A model generated the notes under the pieces. The model did no database searches. It was not told where the DNA came from and worked only from the letters and a program-made list of their open reading frames with translations. Source: Acaryochloris sp. CCMEE 5410 (GTDB taxonomy: Bacteria > Cyanobacteriota > Cyanobacteriia > Thermosynechococcales > Thermosynechococcaceae). Taken from it: 64,000 nt of DNA. Positions within the stretch are counted from its first letter, which is position 1, and the number at the start of each line of letters is the position of its first letter. Below, piece after piece: positions 56,908 to 64,000 of this stretch. Location: contig NZ_AFEJ02000001.1 of the NCBI RefSeq assembly GCF_000238775.2, positions 434,001-498,000 of the forward strand. The letters are read 5' to 3'. The position numbers and the translations under genes were made by a program.

Positions 56908-57677
56908 TTACCCGTCAGCGGAGGACGATTCAGTGAGCGCTCTCCAAAGTTCAAGGAGCAATCGCTGATCTCGTTGTTCTCTTTTGGCTATCGCTGTTCC
57001 CAACTGGGCTAGCTTATCCTCAAAATGTTGCCAACGTTTTCTACTTTTTCAGTGAAAAAGGCAGGTTCATTTTTTGCCCGCTGATACCAGGCTTTGGCAT
57101 CTTCTAGGTACTCTGTCACCTCTTGCTCATAGCGATCGCCATAGCGATCCACTAAATAGGCTTGCACCACCGCTAACTGAGACTTTAACTGAGCATATCG
57201 CTTGCGCATCAAGGTCATCTCCTCTGTATCTTGGAGCTTGTCAAGAGCGGATTGAATTGCCGATTTGATCGAAGATGACTGATCTGGCTGGGATTCTTGA
57301 ATTTGGTTGAGAGAGGACCTAATTTCTGTCTGTAATTGAGCTTCTTCGGCATCAATTTGAGCCTCCAGGCGTCTAATTTTATCCTGAGACTGAGAAATAT
57401 TTAATCGTTTGGACATTTCAATTGCCTCTACAGCCCCTGCGATCGCATCCTCGACTTCTGTCTGAGCAGCCTCTTTTTGCTCTGCAAACGCCGCGATAAC
57501 AGCAGATAGGACTTCTCTGACCACGGGGGCAATTTCACTTGCGCCAGCTTGTAATTCGGCCTGCGATTGAGAGAGTGCAGATTGCACAATAACTTTTATA
57601 CGCTCCGCTCTCAGTTCTCCTTGCGAACGAGCGTGGCTGAGATCAGCCTGAATTTGATCTTTGAGGGATTGAGACAT
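56908..57677 (-). pseudogene. Alpha-helical coiled-coil protein, frameshifted near its end
   Basis: The main frame from 57677 gives 222 residues, almost all helical and charged (KDQIQADLSHARSQGELRAE; NISQSQDKIRRLEAQIDAEE). It ends at 57009 with VENVGNILRIS. At the A run 57037-57040 one missing base would put VEKRWQHFEDKLAQLGTAIA in frame, running to a TAA at 56908-56910. The ancestral protein was thus about 45 residues longer. The function is unknown; a stress or structural role is possible. ISAs1 inserted exactly at its 3' end. Confidence 0.7.
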
Positions 57678-58266
57678 GAGTTAGCCTCCAGATTCGATAG
57701 GGGAACGAGAGACCATCAGCTCAACCCGAAGGTGAAGGGAAGTTGTGAACCTTGAATTATCCATTCAGCGGTTTGCCTATTTGCAGGTCTTTTTGTTGAT
57801 CTAGGGGGCCAGTACCTGAAAATACTGATGGCGTCTTGAATAATCCTAAACAGAGAAATGATCGTTTAACCTCTGCCATAGGGAATAACTCTTTGCTAGT
57901 GCTGTTTCAAAGGATGGTTTACGGCCAGCCTAGCAGTGGAGCCTGAATTGCACCTGGGGCCGTCGGCAGCAGCAAAATCGTGGACAACAAAATGGTACGT
58001 CCCCGATATACTTCTTCTAGTGATTGGTGCCACCTAAAAGATGCATGAATAGAGGGATTTTGGGTCTTCAGCACCAGCCTGACCGCCCGAACAATGATCG
58101 CTTTCTAAGCTTATTAAGATTGTTGAGCTAAATACAGCTTGCTCATCAACACCGTTATATTATTGCGATTAAGATACATATAGCTTTATTCACTTGCACA
58201 TTTTCTCAGCATTTGCCCAGGAAGTAAGTCAACTGAGTAATACGAAGGTGAACCAAACTGTTTCAG
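57678..58266. other. Intergenic region, no clear gene
   Basis: I see no recognisable gene in these 589 bases. A short minus-strand stretch near 57924-58020 reads TILLSTILLLPTAPGAIQAP before a stop but has no start or family. Confidence 0.5.
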
Positions 58267-58347
58267 GTGCAATTGAGTACCTCCCCTGTAAGCATATTTC
58301 GTTTCCCTCTCCATAGAGAAACCTCTACTCTTACTGGTCTGAAACTC

Positions 58348-58809
58348 ATGATTGTCAATTCCTTAAAGCTCGCTAATTGCCAGAGTAGTAATAGGAGCAA
58401 GGGCAATTCTTCTTTCTATCCTCCCTCTATTTTGGTCATTGAAGATGATCGGGATAATCTTATTCTTCTATACCATTTCCTGAGATCCAGTCATTTCGAC
58501 GTGTTTTTAGCCTCAGATGCTTTAACGGGCCTTAAGCTTGCTACCGCACATCCGCCCGATCTTATTCTCTTAGATATTATGATGCCGAAAATGAGTGGGT
58601 ATGAGTTGCTCCGCCACCTTCGCCAGAATTTTAAGTTGATGTCTATTCCTGTGATTGCTGTGACTGGCATGAGCACGGAAGCAGAACACAGAGACATCCT
58701 GCAGGCGGGTTGTGCTGACTATATCTGCAAACCTTTTTTGCTGGATCAATTACAAGCTGCCATTCAGAACCAGTTGACTGGGATTGCCCCCAGAGTTGCG
58801 ATTAACTGA
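58348..58809 (+). CDS. Response regulator receiver protein
   Basis: ATG 58348 gives 153 residues; a GTG at 58267 would add 27 with no domain support. The receiver begins SILVIEDDRDN; the phosphoacceptor is Asp in LILLDIMMPKMSGYELL, the switch is VIAVTGMS, and the Lys is in YICKPF. No output domain follows. It has no kinase beside it, so its partner is unknown. The DIMMPKMSG form resembles general phosphorelay receivers rather than the Rcp1 group. Confidence 0.87.
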   Translation: MIVNSLKLANCQSSNRSKGNSSFYPPSILVIEDDRDNLILLYHFLRSSHFDVFLASDALTGLKLATAHPPDLILLDIMMPKMSGYELLRHLRQNFKLMSIPVIAVTGMSTEAEHRDILQAGCADYICKPFLLDQLQAAIQNQLTGIAPRVAIN

Positions 58810-58914
58810 ACAGTAGGACCTGGTGGTTTTCTAGAGTCAGCGTTTCATGTACCCATCAATTGCCCCTCAACAACAGATCATTGTCCTGTATCTGTAGGCT
58901 GGCTGTGGTAACGT

Positions 58915-59157
58915 TTACCAGCAAACCGTGAGTTGGGAGGGCTGGCAACGTTTGATAGTGACGGTCATTTTCTTGGGCTTTTCGGCTTCTAGATCTTCAA
59001 CATATCCAGGTAAAGCAGCCTGGGCCTCTTGACAGGTTAAGAATGGACCAAAGAAATAGATACAATCTGGCGTCAGAGTCTTAACTTCAATCCACCAGGC
59101 TAAGCCTGTGAGATTAACCAGTTCAGTTATATAAATCCAAAGATTCATTGGCATCAT
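58915..59157 (-). CDS. DUF1816 family protein
   Basis: The 80-residue protein has the DUF1816 pattern: AWWIEVKTLTPDCIYFFGPF, CQEAQAALPGYVEDLEAE and the ending RCQPSQLT. The family is found in cyanobacteria and is linked by sequence to phycobilisome-linker-like regions; its role is unknown. Confidence 0.82.
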   Translation of the reverse strand: MMPMNLWIYITELVNLTGLAWWIEVKTLTPDCIYFFGPFLTCQEAQAALPGYVEDLEAEKPKKMTVTIKRCQPSQLTVCW

Positions 59158-59208
59158 TTTTGGACCCAGGATACTGTCAAATTTGCAATGCGACGATTTC
59201 GGACACCA

Positions 59209-59889
59209 CTAATGGAGAGGGTTCTCCACATATTTAAAGTCAGGTTCAGAATTCCAAGGTCCCCGTTGATCGCCTTCTCCTTGAGATAGGTTGTAGTAGA
59301 GATCCACCGTTTCGTCCGGTTGAATATCACCGAAGAATGGATCGGTGAGTTTGCCTAGGGAGTCGAGGGCATTCATAAACATCTTCGTGTGAGAAATTTC
59401 ACGAGTTAGTAGATGGACTAGGGTTTCTTTGGTGCCTGCATCAGGAGCCATCCGAATAAGGCTTTCGTAGGTTTGCCGAGCACCTGCTTCCGCAGCAATA
59501 TTGGCCCGCAAATCTCGCACGACATCTCCTCCCTCGTTGAGATAGGTCGCGGTCCAAGCTGAACCTTGAGAGTCTAGAAAGTGAGGTCCCTGTCCTCGCA
59601 CGGCAAAGAGGGTGCTTTTGTAGGCTTCGGTCTGATCGACTTTTTTCGTATGGATTTCAATCAGTTTGCCGATCATTTCTAGATGGCTAAACTCTTCTAC
59701 TGCGATATCTTGAAGCATATCTTTAATGCCTTGGTCTTCAACGTGAAAAGATTGTACCCAGTACTGCAAGGCAGCCGATAGCTCTCCAGTGGCCCCACCA
59801 AATTGCTCAAGTAAGAGTTGTGCAAATCGAGGATCGGGTTCATCCACTTCAACGGTTTTGTTGATTAGCTCTTTTGTGTGAAAAAACAT
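59209..59889 (-). CDS. Manganese catalase
   Basis: ATG 59889, preceded by an AGGAG, gives 226 residues; a 41-residue upstream extension is spurious. The dimanganese ligands are seen in FGGATGELSAALQYW, VEEFSHLEMIG, AEAGARQTYESL and REISHTKMFM. It decomposes hydrogen peroxide in the cytoplasm. It lies in a stress group with ferritin-like and DJ-1/PfpI genes. Confidence 0.93.
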   Translation of the reverse strand: MFFHTKELINKTVEVDEPDPRFAQLLLEQFGGATGELSAALQYWVQSFHVEDQGIKDMLQDIAVEEFSHLEMIGKLIEIHTKKVDQTEAYKSTLFAVRGQGPHFLDSQGSAWTATYLNEGGDVVRDLRANIAAEAGARQTYESLIRMAPDAGTKETLVHLLTREISHTKMFMNALDSLGKLTDPFFGDIQPDETVDLYYNLSQGEGDQRGPWNSEPDFKYVENPLH

Positions 59890-60004
59890 CGTTCGTTTAA
59901 GATCTCCTGAAAGTAGATTTGTTTTACCAAAGCAACAGTTTTGCTGATGGTTAGTGGAATGCTGATGGTTAGAAATCCCTAGGAAGAAGGACAGCGCTGC
60001 GGAG

Positions 60005-61031
<1,027 letters not shown>

Positions 61032-61544
61032 ATGAGTCAAAAAATCTTCAGTCCTGGAGAAATCGTTGAAGACAGCGGGCTGTATCCCGTTGTCGGCCCT
61101 GAAGGTGGAGACAAGGGATACGAGGTGACTGTTGTTAAGGGTGAACCTTTTCCGCCGTTGCCTGAAAAAGGATGGGGCTTTGGTAAGCCTCGATTGACTA
61201 AGACAACTGCCAGTAGCTCAAGTAAAGAGGTGATTGTGTATTCGCCATCCGAAGATCCAAAACATCCGTCCGTTCATGAAGGAAAGCCAGCATTAGTTCC
61301 GTCTAGCGCTCTACCTGGCGAGCGTCCTATTCTTATTGGAACTCGGCAAATCAGCAGTTTTAATCGTTTACCTCAGCATCGCCCTGTCTTTCAAAGCAAC
61401 CTGAATATTGTCGCCATGTACGGTAACCGACCAGTAATTCGTTTGCCATCGACCCTCACCCCTTCCTCGTCATTGCCAGGAAACCGTCCTATTTCAGGGA
61501 AAAAAACTACATCAGACGGGAACTTGATGGGCTACCTAGATTAG
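61032..61544 (+). CDS. Proline/serine-rich protein with repeated LPGxRPI motif
   Basis: ATG 61032 gives 170 residues. The N-terminal 55 residues form an ordered start (SPGEIVEDSGLYPVVGPEGG) found in small YjzC-like proteins. The rest is low-complexity, with the motif PSSALPGERPI, a variant YGNRPVI and PSSSLPGNRPIS, separated by linkers. The repeats suggest a binding tail. The function is unknown. Confidence 0.6.
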   Translation: MSQKIFSPGEIVEDSGLYPVVGPEGGDKGYEVTVVKGEPFPPLPEKGWGFGKPRLTKTTASSSSKEVIVYSPSEDPKHPSVHEGKPALVPSSALPGERPILIGTRQISSFNRLPQHRPVFQSNLNIVAMYGNRPVIRLPSTLTPSSSLPGNRPISGKKTTSDGNLMGYLD

Positions 61545-61839
61545 AAGTTTGCGTCACAAACTTACATTGAATGAAAATTCAGGTTATGCAAGCTGCCTTA
61601 TGTACTCATAGTATCTTCCTTTTTCTATAGCCAATTAATTACTAAGCCCCGCGAAGCAATTCTTGAACCAATATGGAAAGACCGCTGTCTCTGGTAACAC
61701 GCAGTTAGGTGAAATCGTCTCACCTGACTACGGGTTACAAGCCATTGCAAGAGAGAACAAACGATTGGATGTCACCACTTCACTCCGACAATCGTCTCCA
61801 TCATTTTGTTGTTTTGGTAAACTTCGTAGTTGTGACCTA

Positions 61840-62391
61840 TCACGGATTACTCGTAGGCTGCGGGGATTCAGAAGACTGCTGATTCGAGGGTGGGGGCGCT
61901 TGAGTCGAAGTCTTGGGTTGGGGCTGGACATTATTGAATGACGCTTCCAGTGCTTTGATCTGAGTCGTTGTTTGTTGGAGTTGGGCCTGAAGTTGTGTCA
62001 ATGTTTTTTGATTGGATTGCAAGGTATCTGTTAAGTTACCGGGAATATTCTGACTAAGATCGTTTACTTGTTTTTCGAGTTGCTCAACCTGGCTGAAAAT
62101 AGCCGAATCAACACTATCGGTCTTCCGCTGCTCTTCTTTTTCTAAAGTTTGCAAACTAATTGCTAGCCAGACAAATCCGCCAGTCATTAGTAAAATAAGT
62201 CCTACTACCAACCCCACAAGGGTGGTAGTACGACCTCGCAGTTGCTGAATGTCAGAATTGAGCCTAGTATTATCAACTCTAATGTCCTGAATCGTCCGAC
62301 TCAATTCCGCGTTAGTAGCAGGATTTGATGATTCTAGGGACGGCTCGTTAAAACTAGGATCAGAACTAGAAGGATACGGCAAATTGCTCAT
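61840..62391 (-). CDS. Membrane protein with a cytoplasmic head and long coiled coil
   Basis: The 183-residue protein has a disordered start, one transmembrane helix (TLVGLVVGLILLMTGGFVWL), then a coiled coil (IFSQVEQLEKQVNDLSQNIP) and a Pro/Gln-rich tail. No family is recognised. It resembles cyanobacterial tail-anchored or scaffold proteins, by character only. Confidence 0.7.
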   Translation of the reverse strand: MSNLPYPSSSDPSFNEPSLESSNPATNAELSRTIQDIRVDNTRLNSDIQQLRGRTTTLVGLVVGLILLMTGGFVWLAISLQTLEKEEQRKTDSVDSAIFSQVEQLEKQVNDLSQNIPGNLTDTLQSNQKTLTQLQAQLQQTTTQIKALEASFNNVQPQPKTSTQAPPPSNQQSSESPQPTSNP

Positions 62392-62494
62392 TGCTAGGAC
62401 CTCTTCACTTATTTCTTAATTGAATGTAAGATGCATCACCAGCGGCATCGGAAAAAATCAATTGATCATTAATCTTCGATGGAATCATAGATAG

Positions 62495-62983
62495 TCATCC
62501 CATCGCTATAGTGCTGGGTAAGGGAGGTTTCACTGCATTTCCCTTGATAGCTCGATAAAGTTCGCCTACTCGCTCGACATGGTACAGGAGATTATTGCTG
62601 ATTTGCTTGAATAGCTCAGTGGTCTGTGGATCGGTCAATCGAAGGTCGAGTCCGTGGGCATCCACAGCTCCTGTTTGCAGATCCCCTAGGGTCCTTCGTA
62701 TCAGTGATTCATTGTCACTAGATTGAAGCCAGCTTTGCAGAGAGGCAAGCGGCTCACCACCCATTGTCTGCCAGGTAATGGCTTCACCAAAATTCCTTAA
62801 TCGATTTTCCAGTAACTCGATGTGGCGGTGCTTCGTAGCGATTGCTTCTTGCAAAAGTGTTCTAAATTCAGCATTCGTTGCTTGTTCTTTGTACTTCTGG
62901 AATGCAGCTAAGGTATAGCGTTCTCCTACAATAGCTGTGTTCAGCGCATTCAAAATGTCTTGCTTGCTAGAGCCTTGCCACAA
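62495..62983 (-). CDS. PA2169/DUF2383-type four-helix protein (ferritin-like)
   Basis: The 162-residue protein has helical segments DILNALNTAIVGERYTLAAF, EFRTLLQEAIATKHRHIELL and a C-terminal helix NNLLYHVERVGELYRAIK. The conserved Glu and His in two helices fit a ferritin-like dimetal bundle. It is 12 bp downstream of the DJ-1/PfpI gene stop and on the same strand, so they form an operon. A role in stress is inferred. Confidence 0.8.
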   Translation of the reverse strand: MWQGSSKQDILNALNTAIVGERYTLAAFQKYKEQATNAEFRTLLQEAIATKHRHIELLENRLRNFGEAITWQTMGGEPLASLQSWLQSSDNESLIRRTLGDLQTGAVDAHGLDLRLTDPQTTELFKQISNNLLYHVERVGELYRAIKGNAVKPPLPSTIAMG

Positions 62984-62995
62984 CGCACCTAGTTC

Positions 62996-63583
62996 TCACC
63001 AGGGATAAGTGCGATCTGTGATAACTGGCAATGGCTTGTCTGGAATGGCTAGTCCCATCGCCTGCAATAACATCGTAGTAAACATCGGCAGGTCGCTTGG
63101 ACAACGTGCTGTGATCAAATTGCCGTCTATCACTACTGGTTCGTCGAAATAGTGTCCCCCCGCGTTGATGAGATCTTTGCGAATGGCTTGGTAGCCCGTG
63201 AGCCGCCTATTCTGAATCAAGTCTGCTTCTATTAGAATTTGAGGACCATGGCAGACTGCAGCTACTATTTTTCCTGAATTTACTGCATCAGCAACGAAGC
63301 GAATGGTTTGGGGATTGGTGCGAATCTTGTCTGGAGCGCCGCCACCTGGAATAACAATAGCCTCAAAATCACCTGCCCTCATTTCTGCAGTTGTAGCATC
63401 TGGCTTTTTCGAGATGTCACCTTTCGCGCCTCGGTACTCGTCATTCATCCGTGTTCCTAGAACAGTCACATCGGCTCTAGCTTGCAGCAAAGCAGTGTAG
63501 GGGACTTGGAACTCTAAATCTTCGAATTGGTCTTCTAGTAAAAAGGCGACCCGAGTGATAGTAGGATCCTGCATTTGAACCAT
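62996..63583 (-). CDS. DJ-1/PfpI family protein (protease or deglycase type)
   Basis: The 195-residue protein has VAFLLEDQFEDLEFQVPYTA, VIPGGGAPD and AVCHGPQILIEA, where the Cys is the nucleophilic elbow. The GAKGDISKKPDATTAEM loop matches the PfpI group. A strong ribosome site (GGAGGG) precedes ATG 63583. It is co-transcribed with the ferritin-like gene and likely serves in protein or glyoxal stress. Confidence 0.9.
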   Translation of the reverse strand: MVQMQDPTITRVAFLLEDQFEDLEFQVPYTALLQARADVTVLGTRMNDEYRGAKGDISKKPDATTAEMRAGDFEAIVIPGGGAPDKIRTNPQTIRFVADAVNSGKIVAAVCHGPQILIEADLIQNRRLTGYQAIRKDLINAGGHYFDEPVVIDGNLITARCPSDLPMFTTMLLQAMGLAIPDKPLPVITDRTYPW

Positions 63584-64000
63584 GGCGTTCCCTCCTTCAG
63601 ATTTCTAGGAAATTGACTCTGTTAGACAAACCTTCTGGGAGCTGAAAATCTCAAAAGATCCTAAGCAGTTACCTGATAGATGGTTGATGGCGTTGTGAAA
63701 ATCGACTTAGGGTAGGTGATGGCTGATGTTGTAAAGTCTTGATTCGCCAAATCAAGTGTAAATTTATCGGCCATAGCCTTGACGAATTAAATTTGAAGCT
63801 TCGCTGTAGTTGCACTCTGACATGTGAAGGGGGTTGATAACCCTCACTTATTTAGCGATCGCAACAGCAATACCAGACCCTCGAGAGGCTATTTGAAAAG
63901 TCCTTAAAAAATCTGACCAGGGCTGGTTTTCAATGGCTTTAGCTAAAAGACTAAAACCTATTCCAGGTCAATCTTCCTATATGACTTTCCAAGCAGCCCC
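63584..64000. other. Right edge, no gene seen
   Basis: These 417 bases hold no recognisable gene. From about 63887 the sequence GAGGCTATTTGAAAAGTC resembles an IS terminal repeat but no transposase is visible before the edge. Confidence 0.35.

Noticed and set aside
6825-57145. GCGATCGC palindromes as operators
   Set aside because: They are the abundant HIP1 repeat of cyanobacterial genomes and occur inside genes.

Overview
The window looks like cyanobacterial DNA. Evidence includes frequent copies of the HIP1 octamer GCGATCGC (for example near 6832, 29567, 37592, 42049, 48883 and 57137), two one-helix high-light-inducible proteins, phytochrome and cyanobacteriochrome photoreceptors with Rcp1-like response regulators, and protein families largely confined to cyanobacteria (DUF1400, DUF1816, DUF1830). 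The insertion-sequence load and number of decayed genes are high. An Acaryochloris-like genome, possibly a plasmid or other accessory region, is my inference from overall character and was not checked by any search.

Layout. 1-1074: partial EamA transporter and a divergent MarR regulator with a palindrome array between them. 1440-14702: sensory region with a membrane PAS histidine kinase and its Rcp1-like regulator, a bacteriophytochrome-type HWE kinase with a fused receiver plus a free receiver, and a giant CheB-CheR-PAS-kinase gene cut in two by an ISKra4-type element. 15354-23222: a 2Fe-2S protein, then prepilin-like genes including a decayed set, a second copy of the same ISKra4-type element, and an apparently intact four-gene minor pilin operon. 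23320-28284: SelO, then an IS1634-type element interrupted by an IS4-type element. 28584-32807: metallopeptidase, GH13 enzyme and MscS channel. 32924-37621: stress cluster (CsbD-like, DUF1830, glycine-rich membrane protein, two secreted small proteins, two HLIPs, Dps).

37748-45604: metallophosphoesterase and a second photosensory cluster on the minus strand (bacteriophytochrome-type kinase, Rcp1-like regulator, and a receiver-GAF-kinase whose GAF has both cysteines of DXCF cyanobacteriochromes), then two paralogous DUF1400 proteins. 45904-50339: sugar enzymes (GT4, GH13), DUF1622 and an SDR. 50461-57677: a decaying stretch with two genes each split by one in-frame stop, a truncated patatin, a TnpB remnant, a degenerate tRNA-Gly, an ISAs1-type element and a frameshifted coiled-coil gene. 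58348-63583: response regulator, DUF1816, manganese catalase, an SDR with an internal in-frame deletion, and ferritin-like and DJ-1/PfpI proteins typical of oxidative-stress islands.

The dominant themes are light sensing and two-component signalling, oxidative and light stress, and active IS-driven decay. Exact target-site duplications can be read for four IS insertions. Two of these (ISKra4 copy A and the IS4 element) can be undone on paper to restore uninterrupted reading frames.
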